NCBI GenBank assembly: GCA_963575745.1
Contig: CAUYUJ010005694.1
Span: 1-59,371 of the forward strand
DNA from: Prorocentrum cordatum
Taxonomy: Eukaryota > Sar > Dinophyceae > Prorocentrales > Prorocentraceae
DNA length: 59,371 nucleotides
Direction of reading: 5' to 3'
Positions 1 through 8,735 of this stretch are shown in pieces. The notes under the pieces are model-generated. The model was not told where the DNA came from. It saw only the letters and a program-made list of their open reading frames with translations, and did not search any database. How positions within the stretch are numbered: the first letter of the stretch is position 1; every line of letters starts with the position of its first letter. A program made the translations under genes and the position numbers.

Positions 1-19
1 GGAGGAGGAGGAGGAGGAG

Positions 20-67
<48 letters not shown>

Positions 68-192
68 GACGAGGAGGACGAGGAGGACAGGGAGGACGAG
101 GAGGACGAGGAGGACGAGGAGGACGAGGAGGACAAGGAGGACGAGGAGGAGGAGGAGGAGGAGGAGGAGGAGGAGGAGGAGGAGGAGGAGGA
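1..192. repeat. GGA / GGACGA purine microsatellite, start of copy A
   Basis: Nearly pure GGA and GGACGA triplets with no C-rich interruptions. The same tract opens copy B at 29,691. Long reading frames across it encode only Glu/Gly/Arg runs and are not genes. The tract begins at the window edge, so copy A may extend further left. Confidence 0.97.
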
Positions 193-730
193 GGAAAGGG
201 GGGGAATGCGAACTTTGATGCGTTCAGAGGAGGGAGGGGTGAGACAAGAGTAGCCTTTTTACCTTCCCTGACATCCCCGCGGCGTGACAAAATCACGACG
301 GCAGGTTTTCGGCAATTTTCGGCCTCTGGAGGCCCTCACCGGGCCTCGGGAGCGTCAAAAGCGACTCAGGATGAAAAACCGGTCCCAGGGAAGGGGTCCA
401 GACCTCTGGGGACCGACGTTGTGAAAAAACATTCAGAGGCGCGAGGGTTAAGATCTTCCTTGCTCGGGGGAGGGTTGCTAATGTTCTCCACTTTTTGGGG
501 ATGTAATTGTGCCACCTGGCGGAGGGCACCCTCGAATGTTATTCTGTTTCCTCAGCGGAAGGGCTAGTGTTCTTCATGAATGTTCTTCTGTCCTCGCGCG
601 CGCTGTACGAAATCAGATGCACTCAGAGTAGCGAGGGGTGAGACAAGGGTCGCCTTTTTGCCTTTTCTGGCTTTCGAAGAGCCTCTTCGTCGCCACGGCT
701 GGATGCACCGTGAAAAACCAGTGCGTTTGG
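193..730. other. Non-coding block with two copies of a microsatellite-border motif
   Basis: No supportable gene. A motif of about 55 bp with the words TGATGC, TTCAGAG, GGGGTGAGACAAG and GCCTTTTT occurs at 208-264 and, diverged, at 606-662. It recurs next to other microsatellites at 13,487, 29,908 and 30,315. The rest is unique sequence that is almost identical in copy B. Confidence 0.6.
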
Positions 731-852
731 ACCTCCTCCTCCTCCTCGTGCTCCTCGTGCTCCTCCTCCTCCTCCTCCTCCTCCTCCTCCTCGTCCTCCT
801 GCTCCTTCTCCTCCTCCTCTCCTCCTCCTCCTGAAAAACCAGTGCGTTTGGA
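711..852. repeat. CTC microsatellite bracketed by 21-bp direct repeats
   Basis: A CTC-triplet tract (about 732-831) sits between two identical 21-bp direct repeats at 711-731 and 832-852, both containing GAAAAACCAGTGCGTTTGGA. The same arrangement is kept in copy B. It resembles an insertion with a target-site duplication, or a duplication trapped around an expanding microsatellite. Confidence 0.85.
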
Positions 853-1054
853 TCTTGGGAGGGGTCCAGGCACGGATCTAGAGCCGATCTGGCCAGCGCT
901 GTCCCACCGCCTCTCCTCCGAGCGCAGCTGGCTTTGGGTCCTCCGCGAGGGGCCCCTTCCTCGATGCATGGCCGCCTCGGGCGCCGGGAGACGCCAGGAA
1001 CATCAGCTGGGTAAGTTGATTCTCCAGCCCTTCCCTCCCCGCCCTTCCCTGGAG

Positions 1055-1196
1055 GAGGAGGAGGAGGAGGAGGAGGAGGAGGAGGAGGAAACCGAGGAGG
1101 AGGAGGAGGAGGAGGAAACCGAGGAGGAGGAGGAAGAGGAGGAGGAAGAGGAGGAGGGAGGAGGAGGGAGGAGGAGGAGGGGGAGGAGGAGGAGGA
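1055..1196. repeat. GGA microsatellite
   Basis: GGA triplets interrupted by two GAAACC spacers. Copy B carries a shorter version with about four fewer triplets, so the tract is length-unstable between copies. Confidence 0.95.
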
Positions 1197-1242
1197 GTAC
1201 GGTAGGTCCGTGCGGCGTTGGCGCGGCGGCGACCCCTTCGAG

Positions 1243-1340
1243 GGCGTTCAAGGTTGAACGCCGCCGGTGGCTCTCGATCGTTCAATGTTGAAGTATCGGT
1301 CACTTTGGGAGCCGCCCGATCGTTCAAGGTTCAACGATCG
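1243..1340. repeat. H4: three GTTCAA-type palindromes
   Basis: Three imperfect palindromes at 1,243-1,262, 1,275-1,298 and 1,317-1,340 share a GTTCAA(N)GTT core with different outer arms: GGC/GCC, CGAT/ATCG and CGATC/GATCG. They lie about 200 bp upstream of the first ATG of the next ORF. Function is unknown; cruciform or RNA hairpin formation is plausible. Confidence 0.8.
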
Positions 1341-1541
1341 ACTCGGGGTCAGGGCCACAGGGCCGTCATGGTTCATGCGGCGAGTTGTCTCCATACCCGT
1401 AGGCTCCCGTAGGCTCCCATACCACAAATCGATGGGAAGCCTTGTGTTCCAGGATTGGGCTTCTTTGTGGAGGGCTTCTTATGGCGAAGCTCCCACTGTA
1501 TCGCCTCGCGGCGGGGTCCTGGGGTCCGAATACTGCGTTTC

Positions 1542-2240
1542 ATGTCGGCGTCCGCCTTAAGGTTCGAGTCCTTCCTCCACTGGGCTGCCCGGCGCTCCTC
1601 TCTGCCCTGCATGGGAAGAGCGCAGAAGGAGCGCCGGGCAGCCCAGCGCGCCGATGCGCGCGAGGCCAGCGTTGCGGCGGTGCTCGCCGCGGCGCCGGCC
1701 CCGCCCCTGCGCGCGCCCTTGCCCCCCGGGGCGTTGCCCCGGCCGGCGCCCGCACCACCGCTAGCGCCGGCGCGGATGCCGCGGAGCAGGAGCCCGCCTT
1801 TCGTGGCGTTCCGGCTTGACGGGAAAGGCAAGGGGGAACGCAAGGGCTCCGACGGCAAGGGCGACGACGGCAAAGGGGGAGGCAAGGGCTTCGACGGCAA
1901 CGGCGCCGACGGCAAGAGCTGCGACGCCAAGGGCAGAGCCGGGCCCGGAGCTGACGGGAAAGGCAAGAAGGAAGGCAAGGACTCCAACACCAAGGGCCCC
2001 GACGGCAAGGGAGGAGGCAAGAGCTCCGACGGCAAGGGCAAGCCTCGGCTGCTGACGCCGGCGGAAGCAGGCGACCGCGCAGTCCAGGATGGGGCACGCG
2101 TAAATGACACCAGGCAGCATGGGCAACCCTTGGTGCGCGACGGCCCCCTTGACAGCCTCGCGCCAAAGGTTGCCAACGTTGCTAGGGGCCATTTTTACGC
2201 GTCGCTGACAGGCGGCGAACAAGAAAGCGTCCGACTTTGA
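1542..2240 (+). CDS. Hypothetical low-complexity GKG/DGKG-rich protein, copy A
   Basis: The product is unrecognised. The first in-frame ATG (1,542) gives 232 residues: an Ala/Pro/Arg-rich first third, then about 90 residues dominated by DGKG, GKG and GKGK repeats, then an unstructured tail. Lys-Gly-rich stretches of this kind are seen in other dinoflagellate proteins, including the RPA-like protein here (residues 40-55). The frame is kept in copy B with conservative changes inside the repeats. The 3' boundary is doubtful: the reading frame may leave by splicing near a GTAAAT at 2,100 into the exon starting about 2,212, which is in another frame. The start is equally uncertain because the open frame extends upstream to 1,455. 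Confidence 0.4.
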   Translation: MSASALRFESFLHWAARRSSLPCMGRAQKERRAAQRADAREASVAAVLAAAPAPPLRAPLPPGALPRPAPAPPLAPARMPRSRSPPFVAFRLDGKGKGERKGSDGKGDDGKGGGKGFDGNGADGKSCDAKGRAGPGADGKGKKEGKDSNTKGPDGKGGGKSSDGKGKPRLLTPAEAGDRAVQDGARVNDTRQHGQPLVRDGPLDSLAPKVANVARGHFYASLTGGEQESVRL

Positions 2241-2634
2241 GTATGGGCGCCTCTTGAGCGCGGGGGAGCCTTTCAAGAGTAGGGCGGGCAAGACTTCCGC
2301 GAAGGTTGAGCTGCGGGTGCCAGAGAAGCCGTGCTATACAGTGAAGCAGTACACGGCCGCCTTCCTGGGCAATGACACGAAGTTTCAGAGGCTTGAAACG
2401 GTCGTGACCGAGAAGGAGAAAAAAACCTTGGACGTATATTTGCGGGCTCGCAACGCTGCTCATCAGCCCTCAGTGGTTCTCTTCGTGCGCTTCATCGAGG
2501 CCACAGAGCTGTGGGACGACATCTACGAGCAGAGCGTGCACGTGTATAAAACTCTAGTCAAGGGTCTCCGACCAGTGTTTGAGCTCCATCGCCCGTCGAA
2601 CGGCTCGACACCGTTCTGGCGCGAGATCATTTAG
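2212..2634 (+). CDS. Conserved unknown C-terminal exon, copy A
   Basis: An open frame of about 140 codons starting after a pyrimidine-rich stretch that ends TGACAGG, ending at TAG 2,632-2,634. It has no ATG near its 5' end and is open from just past a stop at 2,206, so it is best read as a terminal exon. The product looks globular, with mixed alpha/beta composition and phrases such as KQYTAAFLGNDTKFQRL and LFVRFIEATELWDDIYEQ, unlike the low-complexity ORF before it. Copy B differs by a handful of residues, mostly conservative, which supports coding. The family is not recognised. Joining to the 1,542-2,240 frame would need a splice with a frame change; I cannot fix the junction. Confidence 0.5.
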   Translation, partial: AANKKASDFEYGRLLSAGEPFKSRAGKTSAKVELRVPEKPCYTVKQYTAAFLGNDTKFQRLETVVTEKEKKTLDVYLRARNAAHQPSVVLFVRFIEATELWDDIYEQSVHVYKTLVKGLRPVFELHRPSNGSTPFWREII

Positions 2635-4219
2635 GTTTTTCGCAGGGCCCTGCCCGAGGCGTCCGCTCTCTTCTCCGCTCTGCGCCCAGCGAGAACAACA
2701 TCAAAACGAAACATCGGCATTCATTTTATTCCCGGAAGGGGGAACCCTCTCGGCTAGTCCGGAACGGCCTCGTGCCGAAGGTGGCTTCAGGCATTCTCAC
2801 AAGAGTCCCAAGAGATGAAGTAAGTCCGTTTTTTAGGGGCGGGTCTGTGGTCCGGGAAAACTCCGCTAGGTTTTCCGGGGAACTTTCGTGGTCTCCATTG
2901 CTCCGTCAGGGGATTTCAATTGTACATCATTTGCAAACGTGGTCCGAACTCATCATCTCCGCACTGCAAACGGCATCTGGCTGTTCACGACCCAGGACAT
3001 GTTTGACATGTCGGCATCCACCCCTGCTTGGACTGCTCTTTGGGCCTCCAGAAATACCCGTGCGGCGCACACTTGGGCCAATCAGAGATCTTCAAGCACC
3101 AACAGATATGGGCAGGATGAACAGACACCAGCATACGGCGGCAGAGGTCATCATACACCAGCAGGCACAGGCAGAACCAACAGACACCAACAGAGAGCGG
3201 GCAGTAAAGACCACTGAGGAGAGAATTGCAGCACGAGGGAGGACAGCAGAGACCGCTGCGCTGCCCACTGAGGCCCCTTCGACACAGCCCATAGGCCCCA
3301 GCCAACAGAGGCCCCAACCCCTGCTGGGAACTTGCGTCTCTGCCGTAAAAACGTGTCCTCTCTAGCGCAGCAGAGGACAGGGCACGGCAGACGAGCGCGG
3401 CGCATCAGAGCAACGCGGCAGACCAGCGCGGTAGACAGCAGGGGCACGTCTGTTCACTCAGGCAGGCCACAGCAGCATGGCAGACCAGCGCTGCAGACAA
3501 CCCTCTTGGAGCTATCTTGAGTTTGGGAGAGGCCATGAGAAGCGAAGAAGTAAAACAACACACAAACATTAATTTTATTCACTTTGTGAAAGCGTTTGGC
3601 TTCCCGTGGCTCTTCTGCGGGGGGGGCAACAAAGCCGTTTGGGCCCGTGGGTGAGCGCACTTGGAAGTTCTTCGAGTGCGTTGAAAACATCTTGAGTCAT
3701 TGTGGACCATCTCGGAAGTCATCTGTGGCCATGTTAATGCCATCTTCGGCAATCTTGGACGCCCCCACGGGTCGCGGCCCCTCCCGACCGGACCCAGGGA
3801 GAGGGGGCGGGGCGAGGGGCGACGGCCCCCCCCCGAAGGGGAAGAGTGAGGTTGAAAGAGGAAACGCGCTGGACCACCTGCGCTTAGAGTGCGGGTGGGA
3901 TTTTTGTTCGGAGGCGTTCTTGGAGGTCCCAGGAATCTTCGAAACCATATGGCTCTAACCTGGGCAGCACAGTGCCATCTTGGATGTCATCTGGGACCAT
4001 ACAGTGCCATCTTAGAGCAGTTTCGGGCCATCTTCGACACTCTAACGCGTCGCGCGTCCCCGCCCAGACCAAATCCAGGGGAAGAGCTCATTTTCAAAGC
4101 TGGGAGCGTCAGCAAAAACACGGGGGCCAGCAGGAACCCGCGCATTGCGCAACCGCACAGGAAACCATTGGCTCGAGTTTCACACTTTGCCTTGCGAGAG
4201 CGGTGCTGTTGCGCTGATC
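2635..4219. other. Spacer with two degenerate short-repeat fields
   Basis: No gene supported. About 3,086-3,520 is rich in imperfect CAGAGACCAG, CAGACACCAG and GCGGCAGACCAG words, the same vocabulary as the purine tract at 8,516. About 3,690-4,045 contains many copies of a (G)CCATCTTGGA / CCATCTCGGA word spaced 20-40 bp apart. Both fields are kept in copy B. Transcribed-spacer or decayed tandem-repeat origin is possible. Confidence 0.6.
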
Positions 4220-4242
4220 GCCTGAGGGGTTGTCCCGACGGC
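4220..4242 (+). repeat. H1 hairpin 18 bp before the kinase-like ATG
   Basis: Outer arms GCC/GGC, internal loop TGA/GAC, inner stem GGG/CCC, loop GTTGT. The outer stem extends with GATC on the 5' side and GATC (after a bulged A) on the 3' side. It is in the 5' leader of the downstream gene, unlike most H1 copies, which follow stops. Confidence 0.85.
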
Positions 4243-4259
4243 AGATCTTTCCGCCGGCC

Positions 4260-6542
4260 ATGTCTCTCGCCAGCAAGGTGGTTATTTGCGCTCCGAGGCA
4301 GGATGGCTTCAAGGCGCCCAGGAGCCGCTTGCCCGGGCAATTGACCGCCACAGTCACGTGGGACACCGGAGCAACAGAGGAGTTGACCTTCGAGTTCCTG
4401 CACCACGGGGCGTGGCGCGACGCGTACGTGTGCGCGTCGCGGGAGCTCGTTCTGAAGATCCACCTGGCGCTGGGGACTTCTCACGGAGGTCAGCAGGGGT
4501 CTGCCGCGAATCGGGAGGAGTACGACCTGGCATTGAGGCATCCGGCGCTTCCGACGCCTGCGTTGCACGGGTGCTTCGACGTCCAGGTGGGCGGCTGGCC
4601 CTTCCAAGTGCTCTTAATGCAGCGGGCGAGCTTCTCGTTCACCGAGCTGATGACGAGCCTGGCCGAGATTCCTGTGGACGCTGCCAGCGCGCGCCACGCA
4701 CGCGCTCTCATCGCCAAAACCATCGAGGAGATGGTGAGGCTCGCGGGCGACGAGCTCTGCTACGAGACGTCCGACTGGCACTTCGACAACCTCGGTGCCA
4801 TGGGCCGTTTCGGAGAGCTCGCGGCAGTCGTCCTCGTGGACTGGCAAGGGCACGAGCCGGCGCCGCACAAGACGGCGAGGCAGCGGATGAAAGCTGCAAT
4901 TGCCGGCAAGAACGGCGTGATCAAGGAGCTCGTGCGCGCGCGGTTCTTCGAGTCTGGTGGGCGCTTTGCCGCGCAATGGCGGGATGAGATCCATCGCGCG
5001 GGCCTTGCAGTTCAGGCCTGGTGGTCGTGCTGCACGTGGTTCCCGACTCCGGGAGACTTGGCCAAGCTGCGGGACGCCCTGGCCGCGGGCCCGCCAGGCG
5101 ACGAGACGCGGGAGCAGCGGCAGCTCGTCTTGCCGCCGGCAGGGCCGCCGCCTCCCGCGGCGTCACACAGGGGCCCCGGGTCGCTGGTTCCCGGGGCGCC
5201 AGCAGCCGCTTCCGAACTCGCCCCGCCGCCCCCGTCGCAGAGACCCGCCGCCGCGGCCGCAGTGGCCGAGGCGGGCTCGACGCGCGTCGCCGCCAAGCCC
5301 GCCCCTGCCGCCGAGCCGCCGCAGCGGGCCGCTTACGCACCGCCGCCCTTCGCCGCGTCACCTGCACACGGGTCGCCAGCGGCTGCTCCCGAGCCCGCCC
5401 CGCCGCCCGCGCCGCCGATGCTCGCCGCTGCGGCAGCCGCGTCCGAGGCGGGCCCGACGCGCGTCGCCGCCGAGCCCGCGCCCGTCGCGGAGCCGTTTCA
5501 GCGGCGCTGGCGGGCCGCCCGCGAGGCGCCGCCCATCGCCGGGTCGGCAGCACATCGGTCGGCAGTGGCTGCTCCCAAGCCCGCCCCGCCGCCCACGTCG
5601 CTGGGGCTTGCCGCTGTGGCAGCCGCGGCCGAGGCGGGCCGGAGGCGCATCGCCACCGAGCCCGAACCTGCCACGGGGTCGCCGCAGCGGACCGCCGGCG
5701 AGGCGCCGCCATCCGCCGCGTCGGCTGCCCCTGGCGCGCCAGCGGCTGCCCCTGAGCCCGCTCCGCCGCCTGCGCTGCAGAGGCACGGCGCCGCGGCCGC
5801 AGCGGCGGGGCCGCCGGGGCCGCCGCCGCCGGCCGTTCGCGAGGCACTGGCCGCCTCGCTCTCAGAGGGCCCACCGAAGAGGCCGAGGCTCCCCGAGCCG
5901 CCGCTGAACTTCTACCACGACACGCCTCCGGTCTCTCCAACGCCCGCCCCAATGGTGTCTGAGGCGTCGCGCCGGCACATCGCCCACGTGTCGCAGCTCT
6001 ACTTGCACGGCCTCAAGGTCACCGACAGGTCGATGCCCTTGCTGGACCGGCAGCGCGAAAACGCCTGGGTGCCGGACGTGGCCCCCCACGCCATCGACAG
6101 AGAGAGCTTCTCGGCGGCGGCGCACTTGGTGCGCGTCTTCCTTGGCGAGTTTGCGAAGACGACAGGATTCCGGGAGCGCATTGCCGACCCGAAGCCTCGG
6201 CTGCTCACCGCGGCGGGCGAGGGGGAGTTCATTGGTCGCCACGCCAAGGGCTTGACCAAGGCAGCGGGCGGGAGGTGGTTCCAGATGACGCCGCAGGAGC
6301 GACTGGCCATCTTCGACGCGTACCTCCGCCGGGGCCTGTCAACGGCGCCCGCGAGGCACGCGGGGCATCGGATGGAGCCCGCGGCCGACGAACGCCCTCG
6401 CCGCTGCGATTGGTTCTCGTCGCCGCAGGCCGCGGGCTTCTACGTGACCGAAGAGGAAGCGGCTGCCTTGGCGGGCGCAGTCGCCGCGGTATACACGTCC
6501 GATTTGGGCGCGCTGAGCGCGGCTGCCTTGCCGCCGAGGTAG
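4260..6542 (+). CDS. Protein-kinase-fold protein with Ala/Pro-rich linker, copy A
   Basis: A 760-residue protein. Residues about 20-260 look like a protein-kinase-like (APH/choline-kinase-type) domain: K66 in LVLKIHL as the ATP lysine, the catalytic loop SDWHFDN with D172 and N177 at the usual five-residue spacing, and VDWQG with D194 in the DFG position. All three key residues are present, so phosphotransfer activity is plausible; the substrate is unknown. Residues about 280-550 are Ala/Pro/Glu-rich imperfect repeats of 45-50 residues, probably a flexible linker. A conserved unknown region of about 200 residues ends the protein. The ATG at 4,260 is chosen because upstream sequence is an H1 hairpin. 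It is followed directly by two H1 hairpins, then the ankyrin/G-patch gene. The copy B version has lost this stop. The kinase call rests on motifs only; family assignment needs a profile search. Confidence 0.65.
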   Translation: MSLASKVVICAPRQDGFKAPRSRLPGQLTATVTWDTGATEELTFEFLHHGAWRDAYVCASRELVLKIHLALGTSHGGQQGSAANREEYDLALRHPALPTPALHGCFDVQVGGWPFQVLLMQRASFSFTELMTSLAEIPVDAASARHARALIAKTIEEMVRLAGDELCYETSDWHFDNLGAMGRFGELAAVVLVDWQGHEPAPHKTARQRMKAAIAGKNGVIKELVRARFFESGGRFAAQWRDEIHRAGLAVQAWWSCCTWFPTPGDLAKLRDALAAGPPGDETREQRQLVLPPAGPPPPAASHRGPGSLVPGAPAAASELAPPPPSQRPAAAAAVAEAGSTRVAAKPAPAAEPPQRAAYAPPPFAASPAHGSPAAAPEPAPPPAPPMLAAAAAASEAGPTRVAAEPAPVAEPFQRRWRAAREAPPIAGSAAHRSAVAAPKPAPPPTSLGLAAVAAAAEAGRRRIATEPEPATGSPQRTAGEAPPSAASAAPGAPAAAPEPAPPPALQRHGAAAAAAGPPGPPPPAVREALAASLSEGPPKRPRLPEPPLNFYHDTPPVSPTPAPMVSEASRRHIAHVSQLYLHGLKVTDRSMPLLDRQRENAWVPDVAPHAIDRESFSAAAHLVRVFLGEFAKTTGFRERIADPKPRLLTAAGEGEFIGRHAKGLTKAAGGRWFQMTPQERLAIFDAYLRRGLSTAPARHAGHRMEPAADERPRRCDWFSSPQAAGFYVTEEEAAALAGAVAAVYTSDLGALSAAALPPR

Positions 6543-6564
6543 GCCGCAGCGCGCGCCGACGACC

Positions 6565-6645
6565 GCCCTGAGGAGTTGTTCTGATGGGCGGCGTGCGCAG
6601 CGAGCGCCGCGCCGACGATCGCCCTGAGGAGTTGTTCTGATGGGT
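6565..6645 (+). repeat. Two tandem H1 hairpins after the kinase-like stop
   Basis: Copies at 6,565-6,589 and 6,621-6,645 lie in a 56-bp tandem repeat. Inner stem GGA/TCT with a G-U pair, loop GTTGT. The outer arm of the first is CCGCCC/GGGCGG (6 bp); in the second the arm has drifted but keeps pairing through G-U. The pair lies inside the 187 bp that copy B lacks. Confidence 0.85.
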
Positions 6646-7296
6646 GGCATGTGAAGCGCGCGGCACTCGTTGTTTCCTTTGCGACCCCTCGAAAAAACTC
6701 TGAGCTCGTGGAGAGGGGGAACAGCACGGTGCGTGTTGGCAGAGGCCGCGGTCTCCCATGGGTCAGAGTCATATGTTTCTCTGTCGCGTTTCGGAATTAT
6801 TAGTCTCGAGGCTTTTCCAGGTGGCCGAGGACGCGGCTGCTACGAGAAGCCCAAACAACGCAAAACAACCCTTTTGCATTCTCAGACAGCCTCGAGACCC
6901 TTCGGGATAATCTGGCGGCGCACCTGGAAAGGGTCCGAGAGCGCCCTGGGAGGGCCGATTGGCAATGAGCAGATATAGCAACGAGTCTGCCTCGCCTCTC
7001 TGCCGTGGCGTCCCAGGCTTACCCCCTCACCCGGCCTCCTGGCTCACGATTCCAGAGCTCCTTTGGCCCCAGCTCCAGGCTTCCCAGATAGGGTCGAAGT
7101 AGGGAGGGTCACAGGACGCCGCGTCGCTGATGCATCAGTGATGCGGCGGGATGCGGGGCCGGGTTCCCTCCATCCCGACTTCGCCGATGCATCGGCGATG
7201 TAGTGCGATCCGCAGATCCTTTGTTACTCCGGTCCTGTTTGGGAATCCTCCGCCAGCGCCCAGCTCCGGCCGCGCGCCGACCTGCCTCTCGTCGCA
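6646..7296. other. Intergenic spacer with two ATGCAT-centred palindromes
   Basis: No gene. Perfect palindromes CTGATGCATCAG (7,127-7,138) and CGCCGATGCATCGGCG (7,182-7,197) lie 55 bp apart and about 100-170 bp upstream of the next ATG. Both are followed by a GATG. The arms differ while the ATGCAT centre is kept. Identical in copy B. Confidence 0.65.
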
Positions 7297-8250
7297 ATGT
7301 GCACTCCCGGCGCTTCCCACGCTCCGTCCAAGGCGAGGCGTGACAACCGGGAGTACTGGTTGTTTCAGGCCGCCAGCGACGGGTGTCTCCCTTGCGTGAA
7401 ACACTTCCTCGACGTGGAGAACGTCGATCCCGGCGCCCTGTCTGCCACGCAGAAGTTCACGGCCCTCGACTTCGCCATCCACGCTCACTCGCGCGGCGTC
7501 GCCGGCGCACCTGCCGTCGCCGATTTCCTCCGGACACGCCTGCGCGCCGTCGGCGACGGCGGCGCTTGCCCAAGTGGTGGCGGCAGCGGCCACATCGCGG
7601 CGGCCTCCCTGCCACCTGACGCGCGGCCGCCCTGCATGCCCGGCGCGTCCCATCCGCCCAACAGGAAGCGGCGCGGCAGCCGAGTGTGCTGGATGTACCA
7701 GGCCGCCGCAGAGGGGTGCAAGACGCGCGTCCAGTACTATGTGAATGAGGAAGCCTTGGACCCCCGCACCAAGTCGGAGAACATGGGGTACACGGCTTTG
7801 GATTGGGCGACGTGGGCGGCGAGCAAGGGCGTGGACGGCGCAGCAGAGGTGGCAGAGTTCCTACGAGAACAGGCGCCGGAGCTGACGGAGCTGCCAGGGA
7901 AGCGCCGCGCACCACAGGCGGCCCGCCGCGACGCAGAAATGGTTGCGAGGGAGGCCGGGCTCAGCACGCCGCTCCCCGATAATGTCGGTGCGCGCATGAT
8001 GGCGCAGATGGGGTGGGTGGCGGGCCAGGCACTGGGCCCCCGCAGCGACGCGGGCTGGCTGGTGGAGCCCTTGCGGCCAGACACATCACACCTGGGAGAG
8101 AAGCGGCACGGCGTCGGCTACCTGAGCGAGCTCGAGCGAGGCGCATGCCAGCCGCGTGCGAGGGTGCCCGCGGGGTTGTCCCAACGGCTTGCCTCCGCGG
8201 CGACAGCCCGCTGCATCCTTGAGGAGTTGTTCCGGCAGGTTGCGCGTTGA
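7297..8250 (+). CDS. Ankyrin-like duplicated repeat plus G-patch protein, copy A (stop lost)
   Basis: Residues 3-80 and 114-190 are internal duplicates (both begin PGASH and contain a QAA(S/A)(D/E)GC helix and a (F/Y)TALD(F/W)A helix), an ankyrin-like helix-turn-helix pattern. Residues about 231-275 match a G-patch: ARMMAQMGWVAGQALG followed by spaced Gly and HGVGY. G-patch proteins normally bind RNA or activate DEAH helicases, so a nucleic-acid-processing role is likely. The start ATG is shared by A and B. In copies B and C the protein ends after 280 residues (ELE, TGA); here the TGA is CGA at 8,137-8,139, so the frame runs on 37 codons through two H1 hairpins to 8,250. The extension has no sign of function. 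Confidence 0.7.
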   Translation: MCTPGASHAPSKARRDNREYWLFQAASDGCLPCVKHFLDVENVDPGALSATQKFTALDFAIHAHSRGVAGAPAVADFLRTRLRAVGDGGACPSGGGSGHIAAASLPPDARPPCMPGASHPPNRKRRGSRVCWMYQAAAEGCKTRVQYYVNEEALDPRTKSENMGYTALDWATWAASKGVDGAAEVAEFLREQAPELTELPGKRRAPQAARRDAEMVAREAGLSTPLPDNVGARMMAQMGWVAGQALGPRSDAGWLVEPLRPDTSHLGEKRHGVGYLSELERGACQPRARVPAGLSQRLASAATARCILEELFRQVAR

Positions 8251-8515
8251 TGGCTGTCTTGAGCGCGCTCGCGCGCTGCTGCCCCGAGGAGTTGTTCCGA
8301 CGGGCAGCGCGCTCGCTGAATGCATTGCCGCCGAGCCTTCGCTGCCCCTCCCCCCTTGCCGCCCGCTTGTGGACTTCGCCTTTCAAACGTTTGCCCGAGG
8401 GGTTGTCCCGACGGCATATGCGTTTTTGTATATCCTCTCGCTCTCGTCGCCACCCATGCGCTGTTTCGCTGCCCCGCTCCTTCACGCCTCAGGCCCGATG
8501 GGTTGTCCTGACGGC
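8166..8515 (+). repeat. H1 hairpin cluster, five copies, after the G-patch gene
   Basis: Copies at 8,166-8,188 (internal loop CGC/AAC), 8,217-8,239 (outer CCT/AGG, inner GGA/TCC), 8,282-8,304 (outer arm GCTGCCC/GGGCAGC, inner GGA/TCC), 8,393-8,415 and 8,493-8,515 (inner TGG/CCT). The changes GGG/CCC to GGA/TCC and GCC/GGC to CCT/AGG keep pairing. The last copy is a distinct subtype that also closes the H1 cluster at 41,971. All are sense to the genes. This may act in 3'-end formation or polycistron processing; that is inference. Confidence 0.85.
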
Positions 8516-8735
8516 ATCTGCAGCAGAGACCAGGAGAGAGCCGGATACAATAGCAAATGCCAGCAAAAACCAACGCGGAGCGGCAAAGAGCATGAAAGAG
8601 CAGCTGAGATCAACCGAGAGCAGCAGACAACAGCATGGAACAGTAGAGAGCAGCGGGAAGCAGGAGGGAGCGGGAGAGACCAGGACAGACCAGTTGAGGC
8701 CAGCAGCTGGCCAGCTGACACCGTTGTGGTTGAGG
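8516..8735 (+). repeat. CAGAGACCAG-rich purine tract
   Basis: Imperfect repeats of GCAGAGA, GAGCAGCAGACA and GAGACCAG words, strongly purine-biased on the gene-sense strand. It ends in CCAGCTGACACCGT then G-GGTTGAGG (8,711-8,735), a block repeated before the Rep gene at 42,486. Not coding: the frames do not agree between copies. Confidence 0.7.

Noticed and set aside
613-1327. Long frames encoding poly-Glu, poly-Ser or poly-Leu across GGA/CTC tracts
   Set aside because: They are translations of triplet microsatellites in all frames; length varies between copies and no flanking domain is attached.
4150-4178. Spliced-leader relict before the kinase-like gene
   Set aside because: Only a CCATTGGCTCGAG-like fragment; two bases are missing from the T run and the upstream half does not match, so it was not called as a feature.
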